Assembly (NCBI RefSeq): GCF_013368755.1
Contig: NC_049564.1
Coordinates: 2,798,001-2,862,000 of the forward strand
DNA: 64,000 bases
Source of the DNA: Talaromyces rugulosus
Lineage: Eukaryota; Ascomycota; Eurotiomycetes; Eurotiales; Trichocomaceae
Direction: 5' to 3'
Shown here one piece after another: positions 20,555 through 30,720 of this stretch (its first letter is position 1; each line of letters opens with the position of its first letter). A program made the position numbers and the translations under genes. The notes beneath the pieces were generated by a model. The model worked only from the letters and a program-made list of their open reading frames with translations, was not told where the DNA came from and did no database searches.

Positions 20555-22054
20555 CTATTTTTCCCTTACTTCACGAAGTTCGTTCTTCACTCGCGTGACG
20601 GTTCCTGATCCGCCATATGTGATTGCTGTGTACATCATGGCAACAGATGCTCCTGCGTCGAGGACGGCCTGCGCCTGTTGGCCAGTGGTGATGCCACCAG
20701 AAGCAAAGATGGCCTTGGGAGCGCCCTCCCCGGCGAGTTTTTCCTTGTACCGTGACACCAGCGCAACTGTACCCTCAAAAAGCTGCGGCCCCGAGTATCC
20801 GCCCGTCTCGGTGAGCGTCTGCTGTTCCTTGGCCGGCAGCACGTAACCCCGAGGTAAAGGATTTGGTCGACGGTTTGTTGTGTTGCCGACAATCACTCCA
20901 TCCACACCGGATTCCCGCACCGCATGACAGATTCCGTCGACTTGCTCGTCAGAGTCCTCGTCGGGACTTACTTTGACCATGACAAAGGGTTTGGTCTTGC
21001 GATCAATTTTTCTGGCTGCGCCAACAACACCCTTGAGGATCTCTGTCAGAGGGCCGGCGGCTTGGAGACCGCGCAGGCCCGGTGTGTTGGGGCTGGACAC
21101 ATTGACGACGACAATGTCGGCGTAGGGCGCAAGTCGGTCAACACAGTACACGTAGTCCCCCGCGACAGCTGCAATGTCTGACTCAGGCGTGAGTTTGTTC
21201 TTGGCAACTTGCACAGCAAGCAGCTTGCCATCGAACAGACTTCCAGGAGGAACGCCTGCTTCGCCGTTCAACACGCGTTGCTCGGCGACATCGTGATCGC
21301 CAAAGCCGTGCGCATAGGCAAAAGCGCGGACGCGCTCTTTCAAGACTTTGGCCATGTGATCAGCACCCTTGGAGTTCAGGCCATAGCGATTGATCATTGC
21401 GGACTGAGAGACCACTCTAAACACGCGGGGCTTTGGGTTTCCGTCTTGGGGCAAGGGGGTTGTGCCTCCAACTTCTACAATAGCAGGCCCCAGCTCAAAC
21501 AGAGGATCTGGGATATCGGCATGTTTGTCTAGACCTCCAGATATGCCAATAGGATTGGAAAGCGTGTATCCAAAGACCTGCCAAAGAATTAGCCTCAAGT
21601 GCCTGAAGTTGCTATTCCCTTTTTTTTTTAAGTTCCCTACCTCCGTCGCTAATTTCCCATCTTTATCAGGAGAATCACGCTCCCGTGGGTGCAGACCTAA
21701 TCTGTACAGTTCCTTGAGCCCATCAACGCCCGCATGATGCGCATCCTCCGCATCCGGATACAGCCATCGTACCAGCGGCACAGCCACATATTTATGTACG
21801 CTGGCTCGGGTGTCTGTAACGTAGAGATATCCACCGAAAAGTACCAACGCAAGCGATGTGCGAAAAACGTATTTGCGAAAACGACTCTTGGAAGGCTTTG
21901 CGGGAGCTGTCGGAGGAGCTGCCGTAGTAGTAGTAGACGTGAAGCGTTTATTCCAAGAGCCTTTGCCTCGCAGGAGCAGCTGAGATTTGTGGCTCGGTGT
22001 TGAAAATGTGGCCCCGTTCAATCGAAGGGGCCGAAGCGTAGATCGTGTAGCCAT
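20555..22054 (-). CDS. pyrE: Dihydroorotate dehydrogenase, mitochondrial class 2
   Basis: Two exons, 22054..21641 and 21577..20555, 478 residues. It oxidises dihydroorotate to orotate in pyrimidine synthesis at the inner mitochondrial membrane, passing electrons to ubiquinone. The N terminus is a basic, Ser/Thr-rich presequence followed by a membrane segment (about 63-80) and the class 2 quinone-site helices (LYRLGLHPRER). The FMN barrel has FGYTLSNPIGISGG, EVGGTTPLPQDGNPKPRVFR, NRYGLNSKG, the catalytic-serine NVSSPNTPGLR, VKVSPDE, and the GGITTGQQAQAVLDAGAS phosphate loop. The 63-nt intron is in frame and easily overlooked: reading through adds 21 residues inside the conserved TEVFGYTL stretch. 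pyrE is the Aspergillus name and the target of olorofim. Confidence 0.95.
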   Translation of the reverse strand: MATRSTLRPLRLNGATFSTPSHKSQLLLRGKGSWNKRFTSTTTTAAPPTAPAKPSKSRFRKYVFRTSLALVLFGGYLYVTDTRASVHKYVAVPLVRWLYPDAEDAHHAGVDGLKELYRLGLHPRERDSPDKDGKLATEVGNLKKKGNSNFRHLRLILWQVFGYTLSNPIGISGGLDKHADIPDPLFELGPAIVEVGGTTPLPQDGNPKPRVFRVVSQSAMINRYGLNSKGADHMAKVLKERVRAFAYAHGFGDHDVAEQRVLNGEAGVPPGSLFDGKLLAVQVAKNKLTPESDIAAVAGDYVYCVDRLAPYADIVVVNVSSPNTPGLRGLQAAGPLTEILKGVVGAARKIDRKTKPFVMVKVSPDEDSDEQVDGICHAVRESGVDGVIVGNTTNRRPNPLPRGYVLPAKEQQTLTETGGYSGPQLFEGTVALVSRYKEKLAGEGAPKAIFASGGITTGQQAQAVLDAGASVAMMYTAITYGGSGTVTRVKNELREVREK

Positions 22055-22908
22055 TGCTTGACCGACGACCGTATATGCCCAAATTAGAGATGAAATATTT
22101 GTGCGCTGTCAGTGTGTTCCTATTGATGACGACGGCCCTGTGGAGAAATATTGCCAAGCTGTCTGTCGGAACTCGGCACAAGATGGACGGTCAATTCAAG
22201 CCGAGCGGCGTAGACGAAATTTCGTGGCTTTCCTAGCTCAATTGACCGTGCAAAAAAATACCTAGTTAATAATGAGTCCGGTGTGAAGCTTTCTCCGACT
22301 TCGTGTTGAAACCCGCACTCTAGGGCGGTGAGCGTTTCTGCCGGGACTGATCCCAGTACAGCCAATCATATCTACTTCCCGCCGTGAGCCAAAGCACTGA
22401 GAATACGATCTCACTTCGTTTTGCTATTTTGACCTAATAAGTTAGGCCTGTATAAGCTTTCCGTAAACAGATCTATTCTTTTTTTATGTCGTTTTCCCCG
22501 TTCATAAAATTAATATGTCCCAATTAGTATGCAATCTCGTATTCGCCTTGCCACTAGTAGTAACTAGGGACTAGCTCACCAACATTACGAGAGCTTAAGG
22601 TTATTTTTAGTCCAGTAGTGCCAGCAGATGGCAGATACCAGCTGAACATGAATTTTAAAAAGCAACATTGTCGATCAAATATGTCGTAAGGGGGGAACAA
22701 GTGACAAATTCATCGCAGGTGTATGTGGTAGATATTGCCGTAGTTGAGCTGAGATTATGGAACGTTTTTAAGTCGTTATATTCGACTTTTTTTTGCAAAA
22801 AGACTGGCCGTCGGCATTTTCAATGTTTTTTTAATACCTTTATTATTATTATTATCATAATATCTAATATTCGCCTATCCCGCGCTATCCCCTTCTCATA
22901 CTAGGCCA
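22055..22908. other. Divergent intergenic region
   Basis: 854 AT-rich bases between the dihydroorotate dehydrogenase gene and an unassigned plus-strand gene. It presumably holds both promoters; an ATTATTATT run lies near 22840-22857. No gene supported. Confidence 0.6.
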
Positions 22909-23905
22909 ATGGATCTGCTCAACGACATCTTCGAATTCGTCTCTGGCGGTGGACATTCTGGAAGTGGGAGTGGAAGTGCCATTGGAAATGGAAATGGAAG
23001 TGGAGGCCATGGAACAGGAGCTGTCATCGTTTCTGATATGGGTATCAATGAGATTGGCTCAGAGTATTATGGAAACGAGCGAAGAACGGGTTACCGGTGC
23101 TTTGATATTCACAGAGACGTTAGTTTTGTATTATCTCAATAAGGGGGAAAGCATTGCTGACACAAAAAACATACAGATTTCATCAAACCTGGATGCATTT
23201 TCGATACGACAGTCTACCGCATCACCGGACATCACGACCCCAGCTCCAACTTTTTACAGTCGACCGTTGGTGACTGGCGGTCAACAAGGGAATAATATGG
23301 TCGATTCATTCCATATCTATGCCGACAGCTCAATGAGCCATGCAAACAATCGATTTTCCACCATACCAAAAACTCCAGATCTTGTATCGCACATTCACTT
23401 CCAAAAGGAGCACATCACTCTGTCGATGAACACTATGATTGCCCAGGTAAACATCTTCGGCTCCAACCCCCAGTTCTACCATGGCAATAACGATCCACAA
23501 CGACCAAAAGGATCAATGATGATTCTCCACGAAGGCTGGAAACGCAAATATCGAGTCGATATAGCTCGATATCGAGATGATGGACCAGGACCCATAACAC
23601 AGGTCTTTTACTGGAAAGGCCCAATGTCACCAAGAGCTATTTTCGGTAGCCATAATCATAATAGAACGACAAGTCAGGGTAGCAGTAGTACAGAGTTGAA
23701 GCTTGTGTCGGCCGACCATCCTACCCAAGTTCTGGCGGTCTGGAAGAGCGGTGACGGTGACGGTCAGCGGGGGAATTTGACCATATTCGAAGGGGTTGGT
23801 TTTGCTGAGGGGGGAATACTAACTGAAATAATAACCAGTTGTCTTGTTGTTACCCTTTTCGAGCGTAATTCATCGTTCGGGATATTGGATTGGCTCACAA
23901 AGTGA
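22909..23905 (+). CDS. Unassigned protein, Gly/Ser-rich N terminus, possible Tubby/LURP-like fold
   Basis: Two exons, 22909..23118 and 23177..23905, 312 residues. The 58-nt intron (GTTAGT to ACAG) joins the frames exactly. Residues 13-37 are a Gly/Ser/Asn low-complexity run. The rest is a strand-rich domain with SMMILHEGWKRKYRVDIARY, TQVFYWKGP, LKLVSADHPTQVLAVWKS, GNLTIFEG and a hydrophobic C-terminal helix (ILTEIITSCLVVTLFE). A beta-barrel of this type closed by a buried C-terminal helix recalls fungal Tubby-C/LURP-one-related proteins, but I do not recognise it with confidence. An alternative start at 22949 would read the Gly/Ser-rich DNA in another frame; the spliced model is preferred because it keeps an in-frame exon 1. 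Confidence 0.6.
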
Positions 23906-24485
23906 TACCCCCCTAAATCTTGCATCTGTGTGCGTGATGCACACGTTGTGGCATGTATTATTATTGTTTTTTTTCTTCTTCTTTCTTCTAGGCCATAATT
24001 ATGGCTCCCACGTGATAAATCGAGTAACGAGTCAATTGTAAACCTCGAAATAGGGGTATTATTTTATTGCCAGCTTGAACTTAAAAATCACCCCTTTATG
24101 TAACCCGACGCCTGAATGCAAGTGGTACGATTAGCAGCCTCTTCAAATTTCAATTCCACCCGATAGTCAAGGCGTGTTAACGTGGACTTGGTGCGCATGG
24201 TCTGGTCTGGTTCAAGATTGAGCTTAAACCTGTCAAATAGTTTATCCTGCTAGAGGGCGTGTCTAGTGCCAAGTGAAAAAGCCCACGTCATGAGCACAAA
24301 AAAGAATTTCAAATAATGCTCGAGAGAAATCTCGTCCTACAATCATGCATGCCAGATGATTCACATCTCTGGTCCAATTCAGTAACCTTTTTTGGGCAAC
24401 ACCCTTTTTATTGACCGCCATCTTCTCACTTTAACTTTAAGATGATATTCGAATGACTAAACCATTTCAAGTTTAAACGGTGGTG

Positions 24486-24993
24486 TCAAAAAAAAGAGTA
24501 TTCCGCACGAGACTTAGCCTTGTGCATCCGCTCGAGGAAAGTAACGGGAGTAAACTCAAAAATTTGCATTTCAGGGATAGCAATTAAGTTTGAGACAGTT
24601 GAACATGGCACTGAAGATCCTGAAGATCGGCTTGGCTTTGGTGAAATAGTTTCCGTGTGGTCGTGTCTCCTCGCCTTGGTATCCCCTGAGACAAAGCTTC
24701 GTGTCGTCGTGCAAGAAATTTTCCGGTCGATCAAGACTGTAAATGGTTTTTTATTACTATTTTTTCAACAATATGATATAGCAAAATTAAGGGGAAGGGG
24801 GGGAAATAAAAACCTTATCTGATAAGTTCAATTTTGTCATATGAAGCTTCTCGCTTTCTGGAGCGTCAACGGGAAATTCTTCCAAGGGATTGATTGTCCT
24901 TCTATCGTACCAATAGTACAAAACTTGAAGAGGCTGCAGAGTAAAACACGGAATCACATCTCCATGTGGTGGAAAAATGAATGTGCCCGACAC
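24486..24993 (-). pseudogene. Possible small or decayed gene, two open segments
   Basis: On the minus strand an open segment (24993 to about 24792) reads like real protein (GTFIFPPHGDVIPC, LQVLYYWYDRRTINPLEEFP) and ends in a possible donor AAG|GTTTTT. About 75 bases on, after ATTTACAG, a second protein-like segment follows (SLDRPENFLHDDTKLC, KAKPIFRIFSAMFNC). The straightforward splice is out of frame by one base and would hit TGA, so this is either mis-modelled or a broken gene. No family recognised. Confidence 0.25.
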
Positions 24994-26825
24994 GATAAAA
25001 GGCGCGGGCAGCTATCAAACAGGTGGCTGAAATCGCCGACCAACAATGAGGTGGATAATTTTTTTTCTTTTCTTTTCTCCTTTTTTTTTTTTTTTTGTAA
25101 ATAATATTTCTGGCATAAGAAAACACCACGCAAGGTGGGATGGATGTTGTTATGCATGTGAATGTGTTTAAGGCCCCCTGTTCAGCGCCCGATTGACCCT
25201 CCCTTCATAATTGTGACGAATAAGAAGATGCATCTTGCCACGACTTGCCACGACTCGCTGCACCTGTATGCACACCGTCTAGCTAATGACAGCTGCGTTC
25301 ATAGCACATACATATGCTTGAAGAAAGGATGGAGTAAGAAGACAGAAAAAAGTGGCCGGTATGTAAGGGATTGTCGTCATCCCACTAGTCTGGTTTTCAA
25401 ACAGCCAACGGCAGTGAATTATCGATTAAATGTTGGTTTGGTGAAGCTGAGAAACTAGCAGCAGTCATAATAAAATCGAATAAAAGAAAGGGGAGCTTTT
25501 TGATAGTAACGTGTTAGCGCGGGGGTTGAAGATACGGCTAAGGCAAGAGCAATGGACATGCCAATAATTAAAACAGGCGCAAAAGGCGCGCTGGATATTT
25601 TGGACATTCTTTCCCCCAAAAAACAGTGGAAATATTCGATATTGACGTACTTATGGAGTACTTAGAATCCTATGGAAATACCAACATTTGAAACCGGGCA
25701 ACTACTGCGGTAAGAATCCGCAGTCTAGTGTAATAGTAAGTTTATTTATCATGTTTTTTTTCCTCGGTCAGCATTAAGCTTGCATGTGAAACTATAGGCT
25801 TGAAAAGTGAATCCAGAACGTCATTACGTATCAACAAGGCTTAATGAAAATACCCCGATAAGAGGGCACTCTTCCGGGTAACATTTGAACTCCAAGTTGC
25901 CAATCCTAGAAGTACGTTCCAAAAACGGAAAAGAGGAGAGCATACTGCGCTCGAAAGGGGAATTGATTTCTTCATGATTGTTACGTATGGCCTTGAGCAA
26001 CCCTGATGGTACCTAGCCTATTAATGCGCGTTGAAGTAAGGTTTCCGTAGTACATATGCACTCGATTCAGAAAAGTTAACTCGGATTTTCTTCACACAGG
26101 CAGGAGTTTGTTTGGCTTACGTATTTGGGTGCATCGCGAATCCTGACCCCTGACTGCTTTCCTCATTTGGCATAAGCCTGGAGTTCTTTCCAAAATTTTC
26201 CAATCGGAGACTGCGGAGGGAGGTGAGACTCGAGAGTAGCGGGAGCGGGAGGAAGCCTAGTAAGCTTCGTCAGTCTTTCGGGTGATTCGACAGGACCAGC
26301 GACAATAACGGAAGCTCAGCCTCCGCCCTATGGGGATTGTCAGCCAGCCTCAGCTGGCCACAGCTCGATAGTCAAATCTGCGTGGAGCAGGCTAGCAGCA
26401 CGGCCCGTCGACCCGCTCGGGCCTCTCCTGAATCCTCAGTCCTGGCAGGCGGGGTCCACAGTTGACATCCACATGTCCAATGATACCCGAGAAAGCAGGA
26501 TTTAGCCTTCGTAGCGCGCGGCTTTCCCGCAAAGGCTCCAGACAGACGGAGCCACGGTCCACATCAATATGGTATCCAGCCAATGAGGAAGCCCCAAAGT
26601 GCCCCATTGATCGACAATTACCGATCAGGCGGAGGAGCAGCGACAGCTTGATTCTTGTACAGAGGGCAGGAGCGAATATGGCCGCTCCTTCCCCACCCAC
26701 ACCTGCTCTTTCTATCTCTCGCTGCTTTCCGTCTGATCTCTATTTTCCTCTTGTTTCTGTCTCGTTCTCGTTCTCGTTCTCTTTCTCTCTAGTTCCATCC
26801 GGTGTTTCGCCTTCCCTTCGCTATC

Positions 26826-26879
26826 ATGATGAACATGGAGCAGGCGAAGGAAGAAGATGCCAGAGACGAAGAGAGCTGA
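26826..26879 (+). promoter_or_regulatory. Possible upstream ORF in the Zn2Cys6 leader
   Basis: A 17-codon open frame (MMNMEQAKEEDARDEES, then TGA) directly follows a CT-rich tract typical of fungal transcription starts. If transcription of the downstream regulator starts here, it would be an upstream ORF in a leader of about 1.7 kb. This is inference only. Confidence 0.2.
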
Positions 26880-28556
26880 AGAATAAGAAACATACTAGCA
26901 GCGGATGGACTAGCCTCTAGGCCGAAACCTAGTTTGATGCATCGATCAATGATCTCCAGCTGTCGCCAGCTAGCCTCTGCCAGGTTATGAGTCCGCCTAC
27001 CATTCACATTCGCCGGCAACGTGGCTTTCTCGAGACGTATACAGCGGCTAGTCACGCAGCAATTTATATTCGGACCGGAAGTCTCACTAAATAGTCGTTC
27101 AGCCACAATGGCCAATGGGCGGGTTGGTGTGGCATGGGCTCGTCGAAAGTGTGCAGATCCCACTAGTACGGAACAAGCTCTAGGACCAACGCATCCTGTC
27201 ATCTCGTCCCTAGACCGCCGCTTCTATTAGTGAAACTTTACACAACGGGCATTAGGGAAAATAAAAAGTCCATTGCCGGGGAGATATGCGTACCAGAAAA
27301 CCTGTCTAGGTTCCGCCACCGCTCCCGCTCGTGATCAAGGAAGGGTTTCACGACGACCCAGATTGGACCTCCACTTGTCCAACCTGTTCTTACCACATAG
27401 TCTCGTTCTTGTTACCTTTGATTGCAATAGAGCTTTCTTCTCGTTGTGACTCGCTCTTGGGGTTGCGGGACAACACTAGATGATTGATTTCCCAAAAGAG
27501 ATGTATAAGTACATCGAACTATTTGTGACCGCACCATAGGGCTTCCCTGCAAGAGTGCTGATCCGTCTTCATCAGTCAATAAAAGCGTGCATGACTTTTT
27601 TTCTGCATGCTTAGGACGGGTACCGACAGCTCTATCTGGTATCCATCTCATACTAGGCCCATGGCACGGGCCGGGTCCGTTTGCAGCCCGACCAGTCTAT
27701 GCGAATCAGAGTTGAAAGTCAGCCATGATTTTCACGCCAAAACAGCCAAAGCAAGAAAAAGAAAGAAGAAGAAAAATCAGCACACCAGCGGGCGAGTCAA
27801 AAACAGAAAAAGAAAGCTTTCTGTACTTTGTTTTCTGCTTTGCGGGTCAAACCTGTTAAGCCACTAGATTGGACTGTGTTAGGGGCTTGATCAATCCATC
27901 TCACGTCAGTATCAATCTTCGTATGGGACATTTATGGATAAAGCTTCCAAGTGTCCGATTGGACTGAGGACAGGCCGAACGAGTGATCGCCTATCCGGGA
28001 AACGGTAAGTTACGGGTCTGAGCAAGAGAGTAAATAGGAAAGTCCAACCACACTTTGACTGCCACTTTAGAGGATCTGACCTGCATGTATGTGTAACCCA
28101 ACTCGGACCCTCGTCTGCTGCTGCTGCTGTCCTGCAGTGATAGTCGCGCATCTCAAACCCAGTTCTCTCCATGACAGGTGGGGTGAGAATTGGTATGCCC
28201 CTGTTGAAACGCCAATAATGTTGTTTTTTTTCTTTCGCAGTATACCATCGTCACTGGTTCGATCTTTAGTCTTGGTCAAACATCCACTTGAGGAAACGCG
28301 CAAAGATCGAATCTGATTATTGGGACGCACTTGGCGGGGATAGCTAATAGTCCTTAAAGACTAGAAAGCCACACGACGACGACGCCACCCTGGCTAATCT
28401 TTCAAAGAATACCATTGTCCGCTTCAAATATTAGACGGGCTCCCACTCTTTAGAGGTCACGACGGCTGTCCATTTTCTGAAGGCCTCTCTTATCGTTTAC
28501 CACTCTTCCTCGCAACCCTCCTTCAAAGACGACCAAGTAGTCCTGTTTGCAGTATC

Positions 28557-30054
28557 ATGATGGTCCGGAGTAACATGGATCTCTCGAATAGAGGCCACAA
28601 CCCTGAGATGGTCCAGCAGCCGCGTCGTTTTGCTTGCGATCGCTGTCGTATGCAGAAGCTTCGCTGTGAGAGGGACACCTGGAGGCCATCTCTCATGCCA
28701 TGCAAACGCTGCCGCAAGGCGCACATGAACTGCACAATTAGCTCGATGGATCGTTCTAGTAGTAAAAAGCCAAAGGAGAAGTTGTTGGCCGCCAGCAAGG
28801 TCGACAAAGCAAAGACCCCGCCAAAGCAGATGTCTGGAAGGCCCTCCCCTTCGGAGTTGTCTCAGCAGTATTCTGCGGATATTGCACTTGCATTTCAAAA
28901 CAAGGTGATGGCTGCCGGAGTCGGTATGACAACACCATCACAGATGAATCTGGACGGTCTTCCCGAAGACTGTTTCACAGCAAATGGAAGCTTTGATGGG
29001 TATACAGTGCCCGTTTTCTCGGGATTGATCACGCCTCCTTCCATGGAGGGGGAACCTGTCCCGATTTCCTTTATGCCACACGATCAGGAATGGACATCGC
29101 CCCTGAGCGACTCGCAGGGTCTCGACTATGAAGAAAGTAGGTTCTTCTTTGCTCGACATATTCCATACACAGGATGCTGACAATATCCAAGGGTTTCCTT
29201 GTTTAGATAATAGAGAACAGCATTGGGACCAGGAAAATCTGCGAAGATTGTTGGATATGAATATGTACCTGTTGGACTGTCAACACTCGGTCTCGCAAAA
29301 GCTACTCATGTTAGGCAATATGTCCCCCACCATCGCGGTGCATAACCTGCAGATGGCGCTTCAAAGTGTGTTGGAATACTCACGTCAGTTTATTCAGACG
29401 GTGAAACTGTGTAGTCAGGGAGAGGCGGCCGACTTTCAGGTTGCAACATCCATTACCACAAATGGAATGATAATGCCCCTGCCCACTCCCAGCCAGTCTC
29501 GGCGTCCATCTTGCCTTCAAATTGGTGGCGAGACGGGAGTGGGTCAACCAGAAGCTGCCGTTGCTCAAGGCAGTCAGACATATAGTCAACAAGGACGATT
29601 TGACGATGTCCAAATATCGCTAATCCTGGCTATTATTAACTGCTACGCCTGCCTTGTGGGAAGCTACCACATCATCTTCTCGTACCTTTTGCAAGAGCTC
29701 ATGGCCAGCTCACCATTTGCGCCTCAGCCGTCGCCCATCTTCCCAAGCTTTGCGTATGCCACTGACAGCGAGCCCAACCGCGAACTGCATCTGCGATACA
29801 TTTTCAACAACAGCATGCGCATGCTCGCCGAACTCGAGGCGACGCTCAGTCTTCCAGAGACGCACTCGGTGGCCTGTTTGCCGGGACAAGGCAGTAGCCG
29901 CCCAGATGGTATCCTCGCGAGCCCGTCTTCGTCAGTTCTGCTGGACAGCCTGGCGAGTCAAGGGTTCGGGATGTGCGTGAATGGACTGGCGACGGGGAAG
30001 AATTCGTTGAAGGAGATTGTTCAGGCTATAAACCAGTTTCTGGATCCTGTGTGA
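28557..30054 (+). CDS. Zn(II)2Cys6 transcription factor
   Basis: Two exons, 28557..29136 and 29192..30054, 480 residues. The binuclear zinc cluster is near the N terminus with Cys 27, 30, 37, 49, 52 and 59 (C-x2-C-x6-C-x11-C-x2-C-x6-C), followed by a basic linker. The C-terminal half is helical (SLILAIINCYACLVGSYHII, LRYIFNNSMRMLAELEATL), like the activation regions of AflR-type regulators. The first AG (CAG at 29170-29172) does not keep the frame; the AAG acceptor at 29189-29191, 13 nt after a GCTGAC branch, does. No biosynthetic cluster lies beside it, so its targets are unknown. It is flanked by long non-coding regions on both sides. Confidence 0.9.
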
Positions 30055-30697
30055 AGACAACCGTGTCAGCGAGCTGTTTTCACCCATGTATTAAATAACA
30101 TATGTCCCTTTCTTTCTTTCATTTCGTTCGTTGTTCTTTTTATTCAATGTTTTTTTTTTTTTTTTCGTTGCATCTTCATCTGGAAAGAGGGGCCAAAACA
30201 GAAGAGAGAGAAAAAGGATAATAATTAGCCATCTCGTCCAAGCTAATATAGGACGGCGAGTGTTTTTTTTTGGATCATGCGTTATGAGATATTATAATAT
30301 GGAAATGAACTGAATTCTGACATTGTGAAAAATCTGAAAATCAAAGATTTTTGAAGTTTTGAGAGATCTGAAGACATTAAAAGAGGGCCTTTTCCCTCCT
30401 CCTTTGGCTTCTCCCCAATTATTAAATGACTGGTACAGGCACATGTACATGCACATATGTACACTGTGGATGAGATATTAATGCGCTGGCGCTATCCCCA
30501 CCGCGCCGACGCTTCACGAGAAGGCATAATCCCTGTTGATACAAAGCCCGTACCCTCTTTTTCCACACTCATCTCACATACACACATATCCAAGACAAAT
30601 ACTACATGCCCCATCTATGTAGTACACAGCATATTCACCGGCATTAACTCGGGCCAGCCCTACATGTACATTACATATCACTTATAGGAAGAAAGAG

Positions 30698-30720
30698 AAA
30701 AAAAAAAAAAAAAAAAAAAA
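30698..30720. repeat. Homopolymer run (A)23
   Basis: Twenty-three consecutive A bases read directly from the sequence. It lies in intergenic DNA without target-site duplication or retroelement sequence, so it is not called as a transposon tail. Confidence 0.9.

Larger units (their letters stand above)
23906..28556. other. Long gene-poor region upstream of a Zn2Cys6 regulator
   Basis: 4.65 kb with no confident gene. 24486-24993 (minus) holds two protein-like open segments listed separately. The sequence becomes GC-richer at about 26100-27250, and a pyrimidine tract at 26710-26800 precedes a short open frame at 26826, as in fungal leaders. 25080-25098 is a T run. Remaining short open frames look like chance. 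Confidence 0.6.

Noticed and set aside
26440..27210. Open frames of 137-152 codons on both strands in the GC-richer intergenic patch
   Set aside because: Overlapping on both strands, no recognisable motif, and interrupted by a pyrimidine tract; more likely leader or promoter sequence.
30698..30720. Poly(A) run considered as the tail of a retroposed element
   Set aside because: No reverse-transcriptase remains, no target-site duplication and no gene copy next to it.
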